Shown: positions 26,568 through 34,021 of the stretch, in pieces
How the letters are laid out: every line of letters starts with the position of its first letter
Position numbering within the stretch: position 1 is the stretch's first letter
Assembly: GCA_002435785.1 (NCBI GenBank)
Contig: DIUC01000082.1
Span: forward strand, 1 to 64,000
Direction: 5' to 3'
Source: Saprospiraceae bacterium UBA6168
Lineage (GTDB): Bacteria > Bacteroidota > Bacteroidia > Chitinophagales > Saprospiraceae
DNA: 64,000 nt
Made by a program: the position numbers and the translations under genes
Notes under the pieces: generated by a model
The model's database searches: none
The model's input: the letters and a program-made list of their open reading frames with translations, nothing else
What the model was told of the DNA's origin: nothing

Positions 26568-26637
26568 AAAACCAGCCTTAGAAAACCAAACCTAAAAAAT
26601 CAAACCTAAAAAACCAGCCTTAGAAAACCAATGAACG
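26568..26637 (+). repeat. 14-bp tandem array in the caspase-fold gene leader
   Basis: Five consecutive 14-mers are seen: AAAACCAGCCTTAG, AAAACCAAACCTAA, AAAATCAAACCTAA, AAAACCAGCCTTAG, and the diverged AAAACCAATGAACG. Units 1 and 4 are identical. The array is purine/C-rich on the plus strand, free of strong structure, and ends 26 bp before the terminator-like hairpin. Confidence 0.85.
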
Positions 26638-26662
26638 CTCTTTTGAGTTTTCAACAGAATAA

Positions 26663-26707
26663 CGGGTGCTTATTCCAATAAAATGGTAATAAGCCCCGCT
26701 GTTTTTT
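26663..26707 (+). terminator. Terminator-like hairpin 14 bp before the caspase-fold start codon
   Basis: GGGTGCTTATT pairs with AATAAGCCCC (one bulge) and is followed by GCTG then TTTTTT at 26702-26707. If real, it would stop most transcripts before the gene, making it an attenuator, or end an upstream short RNA carrying the 14-bp array. The alternative is a chance hairpin. Confidence 0.5.
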
Positions 26708-26720
26708 CACCTTACAAAAG

Positions 26721-27536
26721 ATGAAGACTTCACCTAGACAGGCTAACGGTGCAGCCGTTCTTGTCGGTGTGAACAAACTTGACCCTGGCCACTATGGCAC
26801 TTCTTGCGTTGATTTGCTCAGTCCCGACAAAGATGTGGAAGATTATGAACTAATCGCCAAACTGAATGGGTTGACCACCCAAATCCTACAAGCTGAAAAT
26901 GCAACACGGTCCAAGCTTGTAAGCACCTTGGCCAAAACAGCCAAAACGCTGAAAGCAGGAGATTTCTTGTTGCTGACGTTTTCGGGATACGGGGGCCAGG
27001 TCATCAACTTTGATGGAAACCTAAGCGAACAATTAAGCGCAACCTGGTGCCTGCAAAATGGCCAACTGCTGTACCCCGAAATCTTCCAGGTACTTTCCGA
27101 TTTCACGCAGGGCGTCAACATTTTGATTGTTTCCGATACTTCAAGTCCTTATTCCAGTTTGAATTACCAGCACATTAACCCTGCCAACGCTGACCGCCAA
27201 CGTTCCCTGCCCGTGGAGATTGCTGAAACTGTTTATCTCAAAAACAAAGACCAGTATGATTCCTTTTATCTAGGCTCCAAATCCAATCCTACCATTTCCG
27301 CCAACGTTATCTGGCTTACCGGATGCCAGGTAAACCAGGTTGCCTTTGAGTCCAATTACAACGGATACCTGACCGCCGCCATTAAGCATACCTGGAACGG
27401 AGGAACTTTCCTGGGCAGTTATGAATCATTTTTCAAAGAGGTCTCCCTGAATATGCCCGTTTTTCAAAGCCCAAAAATCACGACCTACGGCGAAGACCCC
27501 AATCAATTTTTGAAGAAAAGAACTTTTACTTTCTAG
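26721..27536 (+). CDS. Catalytically dead caspase-fold protein (pseudo-caspase)
   Basis: A 271-residue protein with the core of the caspase/metacaspase (peptidase C14) fold. The first strand is AAVLVGVNKLDPGHYG (11-26), then DLLSPDKDVEDYELIAKLNG (31-50), ATRSKLVSTLAKTAKTLKAGD (61-81), LLLTFSGYGGQV (83-94) and VNILIVSDTSSPYSS (132-146). Active members have SGHGGQ and a D-S-C-H-S-like motif. Here Tyr90 replaces the catalytic His and Ser141 replaces the Cys. The rest of the fold is intact, so this is substitution, not decay. Tyr/Ser pseudo-caspases are described among prokaryotic metacaspase relatives; they are thought to act as binding or regulatory proteins. The small gene 79 bp downstream is probably in the same operon. 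Confidence 0.82.
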   Translation: MKTSPRQANGAAVLVGVNKLDPGHYGTSCVDLLSPDKDVEDYELIAKLNGLTTQILQAENATRSKLVSTLAKTAKTLKAGDFLLLTFSGYGGQVINFDGNLSEQLSATWCLQNGQLLYPEIFQVLSDFTQGVNILIVSDTSSPYSSLNYQHINPANADRQRSLPVEIAETVYLKNKDQYDSFYLGSKSNPTISANVIWLTGCQVNQVAFESNYNGYLTAAIKHTWNGGTFLGSYESFFKEVSLNMPVFQSPKITTYGEDPNQFLKKRTFTF

Positions 27537-27615
27537 TCCCCGAAATCCATTAAGGTAGCTCCAGAGAACAGAACACTGCAATTTTTCACCTAAAACAATA
27601 TTAAGGCTTACGCTT

Positions 27616-27999
27616 ATGGCAAACTGTAGAAAAGACATCAACATTGCGCTGTTGGACGGCGGAAGTGCGTTGATCAAAAACATCAAATTTACCACGGACA
27701 GAAAGGAAATCCTCGTCTTTCAACTTGGCAACCTCACGGTAGAATGCACCAATGACATCAATTCCAGTGTTTTTCTTGGTGTGAAAATCGTGAACAACCA
27801 CCTCGTGTTCACGGATGCCATTGCCGGCCTAAACACCGACATCAGTTCTGATGTATCTGACAATCCAACCATCATTGTGACGATGAATGCCGGGGTTATG
27901 AATATTGGGATTGATGATACTGAGATGGGCTACACCTCCGTATCACAACTGAACGTTCGTTACGATGCTGCTTCTGACAGCGTGAAGTTCCAGATTTAG
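27616..27999 (+). CDS. Small beta-rich protein of unknown function beside the pseudo-caspase
   Basis: A 127-residue protein (MANCRKDINIALLDGGSAL...) with no signal peptide or membrane segment. Its sequence alternates short hydrophobic strands with Asn/Asp turns (IKNIKFTTDRKEILVFQLGNL; VKIVNNHLVFTDAIAGLNTD), which suggests a compact beta-sandwich. I do not recognise a family. It follows the pseudo-caspase gene by 79 bp on the same strand, shares its lower GC, and is closed by a strong intrinsic terminator, so the two form a two-gene unit. It could be the ligand or effector partner of the pseudo-caspase, but nothing in the sequence proves that. Confidence 0.65.
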   Translation: MANCRKDINIALLDGGSALIKNIKFTTDRKEILVFQLGNLTVECTNDINSSVFLGVKIVNNHLVFTDAIAGLNTDISSDVSDNPTIIVTMNAGVMNIGIDDTEMGYTSVSQLNVRYDAASDSVKFQI

Positions 28000-28042
28000 C
28001 GAATTAGAAGTATTTCCCTGTCTGACCCTATGACCGAATGTT

Positions 28043-28085
28043 GGGATGCCCGTAACCTTATCTTGTGGGCATCCCGTTTTTTTTT
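28043..28085 (+). terminator. Strong intrinsic terminator after the pseudo-caspase unit
   Basis: A 9-bp perfect stem GGGATGCCC/GGGCATCCC with a 14-15-nt loop is followed by G and eight to nine T residues. It ends the transcript of the genes at 26721 and 27616. Confidence 0.92.
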
Positions 28086-28213
28086 GCCTGCCCAGTTAGA
28101 GCATTTGCTTCGCAATGGCGGCGACCAACCTATTTGCCTTCCGTTTCAAGCAGGAAAATTGCCGACATTTGCCGTGCTACGCCCATGTTGCATCGCAAAA
28201 AAAAGGCACCGAC

Positions 28214-29155
28214 TTGTCAAACCACCAGCTACATAAACCCACCCAGCTAATCCGGACAGAAGCACTGCGGCTGGGCTTCAACTTTGTCGGCTTCGCAAAG
28301 GCAGCTCCCCTCGACGACGAAGCCCGACGGCTGGAAACATGGCTCAACCACGGCTTTCATGGCAAGATGCAGTACATGGCCAACCACTTCGACCTCCGCA
28401 CCGACCCCACCAAGCTCGTGCCCGGCGCCAAATCGGTCATCGTGCTGATGCACAACTACTTCCCGAAGGAAGAACAACTTGACCCTACAGCACCCAAGCT
28501 CGCCCGCTATGCCTATGGCGAAGACTACCACCATGTATTGAAGGGCAAACTAAAAGACCTGCTCCTGTTCATCCGGGAAAACATCGGCGAGGTGGACGGG
28601 CGGTGCTTCGTGGACTCCGCCCCCGTCATGGAGCGGGAATGGGCCAAGCGGGCTGGCCTCGGCTGGACGGGCAAGAACACCTTACTGATACGCCCCGGCG
28701 CTGGCTCTTACTTCTTTTTGGCTGAGCTGATACTCGACCTGCCGCTGCTCGCCGACGACCCCATCCGTGACCACTGCGGCACTTGCCGCCGCTGCATCGA
28801 GGCTTGCCCGACGGAGGCCATCTCGCCGCAAGGCTACCTGCTGGATGCCTCCAAGTGCATCAGCTACCTGACCATTGAGCTGAGGGAAGCGTTGCCAACG
28901 GAGTTTCAAGGGAAAATGGAGAACTGGGCTTTTGGATGCGATATATGTCAGGAGGTTTGCCCTTGGAACCGCTTTGCGCAGCCGCACACCGAACCCGCTT
29001 TTGAGCCGCACCCCGACCTGCTGGGCATGAAGGCGGCGGAGTGGCAGGAGTTGACCGAGGAGGTCTTTCAGAAAGTCTTCAAGAAATCGGCGGTGAAACG
29101 GACGAAGTTCGAGGGGCTGAAACGGAACTTGAAGTTTTTGGGGGAGGAGGGGTAG
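28214..29155 (+). CDS. queG: Epoxyqueuosine reductase
   Basis: About 313 residues from a TTG start (SNHQLHKPTQLIRTEALRLGF). The frame is open upstream to an ATG at 28115, but those 33 residues (MAATNLFAFRF...) are unlike the family and lie right behind the terminator. QueG reduces epoxyqueuosine to queuosine in tRNA wobble position 34, using cobalamin and iron-sulfur clusters. Visible signatures are the N-terminal GFAKA, DSAPVMEREWAKRAGLGW(T)GKN of the DUF1730 region, and two [4Fe-4S] motifs, CGTCRRCIEACP and CDICQEVCPWN. Length is normal. It is followed by the esterase gene 114 bp later on the same strand. Confidence 0.95.
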   Translation: MSNHQLHKPTQLIRTEALRLGFNFVGFAKAAPLDDEARRLETWLNHGFHGKMQYMANHFDLRTDPTKLVPGAKSVIVLMHNYFPKEEQLDPTAPKLARYAYGEDYHHVLKGKLKDLLLFIRENIGEVDGRCFVDSAPVMEREWAKRAGLGWTGKNTLLIRPGAGSYFFLAELILDLPLLADDPIRDHCGTCRRCIEACPTEAISPQGYLLDASKCISYLTIELREALPTEFQGKMENWAFGCDICQEVCPWNRFAQPHTEPAFEPHPDLLGMKAAEWQELTEEVFQKVFKKSAVKRTKFEGLKRNLKFLGEEG

Positions 29156-29269
29156 GCTATTTCCATTTTAGCCCACCAACAAAAAAACTTTTTGGCTGGG
29201 TGAGGTATTTATGCCAACAGTCTTTGCCATCAGGGAAGGCAAATCAATCACAAACTCAACACTCAATAC

Positions 29270-29962
29270 ATGATGTTCCGCCTCACTTCCATTTTCCTTT
29301 GCTGCTTCTCCATTTTTGCTTGCTCCCAACCAGAACAAAAAACTGCTGATGCTGACCAACCCACTGAAACAACCAAGACGGCCACGCCGGATTCGAGCCA
29401 AAAGAAGACCATCGTTTTCTTTGGAAACAGTCTGACGGCGGGCTATGGCCTGACCAATGTTTCCTCCGGTTACGTTTCCCTCATCCAGCAGCGCCTTGAT
29501 TCGCTGGGCCTGCCTTATCGGGCAGTGAACGCTGGTCTCAGTGGCGAGACCTCCGCCGGTGGCAACGACCGGGTGGATTGGGTCATCAGGACTCCCGTGG
29601 ACATCTTCGTGCTGGAGCTTGGCGGCAATGACGCCCTCCGTGGCGTCCAACCCGAGGAAACCATCAAGAACCTCGGCGCCATTTTGACCAAAGTGAAAGC
29701 CAAATACCCGGAAGCGAAGCTCGTGCTGGCAGGCATGCAGGCCCCGCCCAACATGGGGCGGGCCTACACCGACCAGTTCCGGGCCATGTACCCAAAATTG
29801 GCCAAGGAACACGGCACGGCGCTCATCCCGTTCTTCCTCGAAGGGGTGGGTGGCATACCTGAACTCAACCAAGGCGACCGCATCCACCCAAATGAGCAAG
29901 GGCAGTACCTCCTGCGGGAAAATGTTTGGAAGGTGCTGGGCCCCATGCTGGCAGTTAAATAA
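29270..29962 (+). CDS. tesA: SGNH/GDSL lipoprotein esterase, TesA-like
   Basis: A 230-residue hydrolase (arylesterase/lysophospholipase/thioesterase I type). The N-terminus has a signal sequence ending SIFACSQ with a likely lipidated Cys18, then a 30-residue polar linker. Block I reads FFGNSLTAGYG with nucleophile Ser54 (GNSL in place of GDSL, a common variant). The oxyanion Gly is in NAGLSGET, Asn120 in ELGGND, and the Asp203/His206 pair in GDRIHPN. It is expected to be anchored facing the periplasm and to cleave short acyl esters. A terminator follows 3 bp after the stop. Confidence 0.92.
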   Translation: MMFRLTSIFLCCFSIFACSQPEQKTADADQPTETTKTATPDSSQKKTIVFFGNSLTAGYGLTNVSSGYVSLIQQRLDSLGLPYRAVNAGLSGETSAGGNDRVDWVIRTPVDIFVLELGGNDALRGVQPEETIKNLGAILTKVKAKYPEAKLVLAGMQAPPNMGRAYTDQFRAMYPKLAKEHGTALIPFFLEGVGGIPELNQGDRIHPNEQGQYLLRENVWKVLGPMLAVK

Positions 29963-29965
29963 AGA

Positions 29966-29991
29966 AGCCCCTCCGTGGTGACGGAAGGGCT
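29966..29991 (+). terminator. Intrinsic terminator after the esterase gene
   Basis: AGCCC(C)TCCGT and ACGGA(A)GGGCT pair around GGTG, followed by a short T-rich stretch (GGGTTTTTAG). It starts 3 bp after the stop codon. Confidence 0.8.
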
Positions 29992-30304
29992 ATCTGGGTT
30001 TTTAGAGCGGTTTTTTGAATAGTGTTCCGCTGCGTAAGTGATTTTAGTCCGGCTTTTTTGATTTCTGCTTGATTAAAATTGTTTCTGATTTCTTTAGCGT
30101 TACTTTGAGCTGCAAACATATAATACACGCTTTCAAATAATTTTCCCAAAAAATCGAAAACCTCTACGCAAAAAGCATCAATTATTGGATTTGTTAAATC
30201 CTTAAAGTACAGGTAAACAATAGTTTGTGTTCGTTAAAATATTGTTGAGTCCTCTATTCGTAATGCCCCAAAAATCCGATACATTTGTATGAAAAAAACG
30301 AAAA
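29992..30304. other. AT-rich intergenic region upstream of helical-repeat gene 3
   Basis: No gene is seen. The stretch is AT-rich and includes the promoter-like TACATTTG at 30280-30287 close to the next start codon. Confidence 0.5.
30280..30287 (+). promoter_or_regulatory. Putative -7 element TACATTTG
   Basis: Perfect TAnnTTTG box 17 bp before the ATG at 30305. No TTG is visible at the normal -33 distance. The same octamer TACATTTG precedes the CPBP protease gene at 58399. Confidence 0.45.
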
Positions 30305-31750
30305 ATGAAGCTCCCAACCCTCCTCAAGTCCCTTCAAAAGGAAGAATACAAGGAATTTGAGAAGTTTCTCCATTCGCCCTTCTTTAAATCGAGCGAACAA
30401 TACCTAATGTTTTTTAGGTACCTGTGCAAGCAGCATCCCAGCCTTGTAGTGGAAAAGGCTGATTTGGAGGAGGCATATCTCCAGTGCTTCGGTGATAAAA
30501 CCTATTCTCTGCAAAAGCTCTACAATCTCCTCTCTGGCTTGGCGCACCAAGTGGAGCAGTACCTCACCATAAAAATGGTGATGGCTTCAAAGAACGGTCA
30601 GGAGAACCCCATCCACCAGTGGCTGTTGGTGAGGGCATTGGGGGAGCGGAACATGGGTGCTTACTTCCGGGCCGAAGCCAAACGGATTATTTCGGAAATA
30701 GAGGGCCGAACCGTCAAGTCGTTGGAAGACTACCTCCTGCTGCAGCGGATGCACCACATCGTCTATTTCAATCCTGATACCCCAAAGCACCAAGAGCAGC
30801 AGCCTGCACTTCAGCAAGTGTTGGACAACCTGGACGTATTTTACTATGTGGCAAAGCTCCGTTATGCTGCCGAGATGAAGGCAAGGGAGCGCATCATTGA
30901 TGCCAAGTACGAACTGCCAATGTTGCAAGCCGTGTTGGGCCGCACTGCCGATACCAACTTAACGGACAAGCACCCCTTGCTTGACGCATACAATAAGCTC
31001 ATCAGGTTGTATCTGGAGGGAATAACGGAGGAAGGCTTCCGAGCTTTGAAGGTGCTGTTTGAAACCAAGTTAGCCCTGCTGCCCAAATCCGACCAGCAAG
31101 CCCTATTGTTGCACCTTATCAATATGGGCATATCATTGGGTGAAAGGAACTTGGAGATGAATGCGGATATGTTGGCACTCTATAAATTGACCATCGAAGC
31201 CGATGCATTGCTCGTGGGTGGTCGAATAACCCATGTTACTTTCGCCAACATTGTAGCATGTGCCGCTTTGTGCAAGGATTTTGTTTGGGCAAAAACCTTC
31301 GTTCAAAATTATTCACTTTACTTGGAGGATAGCAAGCGGGAGGCTACGGTTGCACTGTCAAACGCTTTCCTGCATTACAGCATGGGGCAGTTGGACTTAG
31401 CCCAAGAGCGTTTGTCGCAATCCGTTTTCACCACACCCTCCTTCGACGTGGTGGGGAGGGGACTGTTGTTGAAAATAGCGTTTGAAAGGTACATGAATGA
31501 AGGCAAGGACTACGAATTTTTGACCGGTCACATGCTGGCATTTGAAAAATTCGTGATGGCCAAACCATTTACCCCTGATAAAAAGGAAGCCCAGCTAAAC
31601 TGCATCCGTTTTGCAAGGAAGCTGGCATTGGTAAAGTTTGAAAAGCTGGTGGTGCCAGCGGAGGAAAAGAAAAAGCTTCGGTCGAAGCTGGATGAATTAC
31701 AGCCCGTTGTCTCGAAAAAATGGCTGGCCGAAAAAATTGAAAGCCTGTGA
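30305..31750 (+). CDS. Helical-repeat protein, paralog family member 3
   Basis: A 481-residue alpha-helical protein whose first 90 residues align well by eye with the protein at 16710: EEYKEFEKFLHSPFFKSSEQY against EQREVRNFLASPYFNQ, and LYNLLSGLAHQVEQYLTIK against LSYLLKLLEQYLVLKE. The C-terminal part also matches in pattern (DEL..VVSKKWLAEKIESL against the AEN..TEREWLLAQLG end). It has no signal peptide, transmembrane helix or catalytic motif. The composition is less GC-rich than ppk next to it. It is convergent with ppk, with only 17 bp between stops. Confidence 0.7.
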   Translation: MKLPTLLKSLQKEEYKEFEKFLHSPFFKSSEQYLMFFRYLCKQHPSLVVEKADLEEAYLQCFGDKTYSLQKLYNLLSGLAHQVEQYLTIKMVMASKNGQENPIHQWLLVRALGERNMGAYFRAEAKRIISEIEGRTVKSLEDYLLLQRMHHIVYFNPDTPKHQEQQPALQQVLDNLDVFYYVAKLRYAAEMKARERIIDAKYELPMLQAVLGRTADTNLTDKHPLLDAYNKLIRLYLEGITEEGFRALKVLFETKLALLPKSDQQALLLHLINMGISLGERNLEMNADMLALYKLTIEADALLVGGRITHVTFANIVACAALCKDFVWAKTFVQNYSLYLEDSKREATVALSNAFLHYSMGQLDLAQERLSQSVFTTPSFDVVGRGLLLKIAFERYMNEGKDYEFLTGHMLAFEKFVMAKPFTPDKKEAQLNCIRFARKLALVKFEKLVVPAEEKKKLRSKLDELQPVVSKKWLAEKIESL

Positions 31751-31767
31751 CAAGATGCCTTGGCCAT

Positions 31768-33870
31768 TTACTCGCTCACCTTTCCATCCCCCAACCGCTT
31801 GAAGTAAAAATAAGTCTCCACCTGCGATTGCACGCCTTTCCCCTCAGTTTGCCGATAGGTATTCGTGTTGTCCCGGTCAATGATACGGGCCTTGCGGTTG
31901 TCGCTCCACTGTATGGAAATCACCTCCCGAATCTGCTTTTTGATGGCTTCATCATATACGGGGAACACCGTCTCCACCCGCCAGCTCAGGTTGCGGGTCA
32001 TCAGGTCTGCGCTGGCTAAGTAAATATCTTCGGTACCCATGTTGTGAAAAATGAAAACCCGGGCGTGTTCGAGGTAACGGTCCACGATGCTGATGATTTG
32101 GATGTTGTCGCTGATACCTGGTACGTTGGGTACCACAGAGCATATACCCCTGATAATCAATCGGATGGGCACACCCGCTTGGCTGGCTTGGTAGAGCTTC
32201 ACAATCATCTTCTCGTCCTGTATGCTGTTGAGCTTTAAAGCAATGCCGCTGGGCCTGCCCGCCTTTGCATTGGCGATTTCCCGGTCAATGAGCCACTCAA
32301 GTTTCTCCCGCATCTCGAATTGCCCCACCAGCAGGTGCTCGAATCGCTGTTCCGGCTTGTTGCCTGTTTGCAAAAAATGGAACAGCCTTGAGACCTCCTC
32401 CGTGAGTCGTTGGTCGGTAGTGAAAATGCTGAAATCTCCGTAAATCTTGGCCGTATCTTCATGGAAGTTCCCTGTGCTGAGGTAGGTATAGACCTGTGCC
32501 CCACCTTCCTCCTGTCGTGTGACCTGTGCCAGCTTGGAATGCACCTTTACACCGGGTAGGCTGTATGCCACCTTCACCCCAGCGGCTTCGAGGCGTTCGC
32601 CCCAGTTGAGGTTAGCCTCCTCGTCGAAGCGGGCTTTCACTTCGATGAAAACAAAGACATCCTTGCCGTTCTCCACGGCTTCCATCAGGGCGTTCATGAT
32701 GCGGGAATGCTTGGCCACCCGGTATTGCGTGATTTTTATGGTGGTGACGAGGGGGTCGTGGGCCGCTTTCTCAAAAAAATCAATCACCGTTTGGTACGAG
32801 TGGTAGGGGAAGGCCAGGAGGTGGTCTTTGCTGCGCAATGCCCCGAAAAAATCAACCGTGTTTTTGAGCGGCTTGTAGTCCCGGGGTGGCAGCGGCTTGT
32901 TTTTCAGCTCCTTGAGGCCAAAGTCTGGGAACTTGAAAAAGTCGAAATTGTTGTGGTAGCGCCCCTCCACCAACAGGTCGCTTTTGCGCAGCTCAAATGA
33001 TTCCAACAAGAAATCCAGCAACTCCAGCGGCATTTCCCGGTCATAGACAAACCGGCTCGGCGGCCCAACATGGCGCTTGGTCAGGCTCGCCCGGATTTTG
33101 GTGAGCAGGTCGCCAGTGTACTCGTCGTCAATGTACAGCTCTGCGTCACGGGTCAATTTGATGGAGTAGGTATCCTGAATGTCGTACCCGGGGAACATCT
33201 CGCCGAGGCAGTGCCGCACCACGTCGTCGAGCATGATGATTTCACGACGACCATTGAGGGAGGGCAATTGTATGAAACGGGGCAGGTGGTCGCTCGGTAC
33301 CTTCACGATGGCGTACTGGGTGGAGTGGTCCTCTTTGTCCTCCATGTGCACCATCAGATAGAGCGAGGCGTTGTTGAGGAACGGCCTGATTTTTCCTTTC
33401 AGCAACAAAACCGGCTGCACGAAAGGCAGCATGTACTCGTCAAAATAGTTCTGCACAAACTGCCGCTGCTTTTCTCCCAACTGCAATCGGCGCCTGAGGA
33501 AGATGCGGTGCCGGCCCAGTTCCGGCACGATTTGCTTCTCGAATATCTCGCTGAATTCCTGCTGCTGCTCGTTCACGATTTGCAGGATTTGCTTCAATAT
33601 TGCCTTCGGGTTGTACTCGAAAACCTGCCGGGTCTTTTTGCCCACCCGCATCAGGTTGCGGTGGTTGGCCACCCGCACCCGGAAGAACTCATCGAGGTTG
33701 GAAGAATAAATGGCCAAGAACTTCAGGCGTTCCAGCAGTGGCACGGTTGGGTCCTTCGCCTCTTGCAGCACCCGGTAGTTGAACGAAAGCCAACTGATGT
33801 CCCGGTGCAAAAATGGAAAGTTCTCGGTGCCTTCTGGCGCTTCTATGTCCCTGTCTTCTGCTGTTAACAT
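31768..33870 (-). CDS. ppk: Polyphosphate kinase 1
   Basis: A 700-residue protein with the full PPK1 domain order: N-terminal helical domain (FLHRDISWLSFNYRVLQEA), head domain, and two PLD-like C-terminal domains. The catalytic histidines correspond to His444 in GVKVHSKLAQV (autophosphorylated in the E. coli enzyme) and His602 in RYLEHARVFIFHN. Other conserved blocks are NLDEFFRVRV, EVKARFDEEANL and YLSTGNFHEDTA. The enzyme reversibly makes polyphosphate from ATP, for phosphate storage and stress survival. It is monocistronic. Confidence 0.97.
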   Translation of the reverse strand: MLTAEDRDIEAPEGTENFPFLHRDISWLSFNYRVLQEAKDPTVPLLERLKFLAIYSSNLDEFFRVRVANHRNLMRVGKKTRQVFEYNPKAILKQILQIVNEQQQEFSEIFEKQIVPELGRHRIFLRRRLQLGEKQRQFVQNYFDEYMLPFVQPVLLLKGKIRPFLNNASLYLMVHMEDKEDHSTQYAIVKVPSDHLPRFIQLPSLNGRREIIMLDDVVRHCLGEMFPGYDIQDTYSIKLTRDAELYIDDEYTGDLLTKIRASLTKRHVGPPSRFVYDREMPLELLDFLLESFELRKSDLLVEGRYHNNFDFFKFPDFGLKELKNKPLPPRDYKPLKNTVDFFGALRSKDHLLAFPYHSYQTVIDFFEKAAHDPLVTTIKITQYRVAKHSRIMNALMEAVENGKDVFVFIEVKARFDEEANLNWGERLEAAGVKVAYSLPGVKVHSKLAQVTRQEEGGAQVYTYLSTGNFHEDTAKIYGDFSIFTTDQRLTEEVSRLFHFLQTGNKPEQRFEHLLVGQFEMREKLEWLIDREIANAKAGRPSGIALKLNSIQDEKMIVKLYQASQAGVPIRLIIRGICSVVPNVPGISDNIQIISIVDRYLEHARVFIFHNMGTEDIYLASADLMTRNLSWRVETVFPVYDEAIKKQIREVISIQWSDNRKARIIDRDNTNTYRQTEGKGVQSQVETYFYFKRLGDGKVSE

Positions 33871-33953
33871 GGTGCGTGGAGTGCTTTGGAATTTTGGGTA
33901 AAATTAGCAAGTTTCAATGCTGGCAGGTTGATTTGCAATGATTGCACCGAAAA

Positions 33954-34021
33954 TTAATGGAGATTTAAGAATGGAAATGTGCTGGTTAATCTTCATCGCT
34001 CCATTTTCCATTCTCCATTAA
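33954..34021. repeat. Inverted word array (TTAATGGAGA...TCTCCATTAA)
   Basis: TTAATGGAGA..GAATGGAAATG on the left mirrors CCATTTT-CCATTCT-CCATTAA (7-bp period) on the right, with about 25 bp between. The right arm supplies the TAA stop of the DUF72 gene at 34018-34020. Confidence 0.75.

Larger units (their letters stand above)
26232..26720. other. 489-bp divergent intergenic region with promoter, 14-bp array and hairpin
   Basis: AT-rich, with no credible open frame. It separates the helical-repeat gene (minus) from the caspase-fold gene (plus). It contains a well-spaced Bacteroidota promoter (26416-26446), a 14-bp tandem array (26568-26637) and a terminator-like hairpin (26663-26707), which together imply a leader of about 268 nt for the plus-strand gene. 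Confidence 0.65.

Noticed and set aside
28115..28213. ATG start for queG at 28115
   Set aside because: The extra 33 residues do not resemble the family and begin just after a strong terminator; a TTG start at 28214 gives the normal N-terminus.
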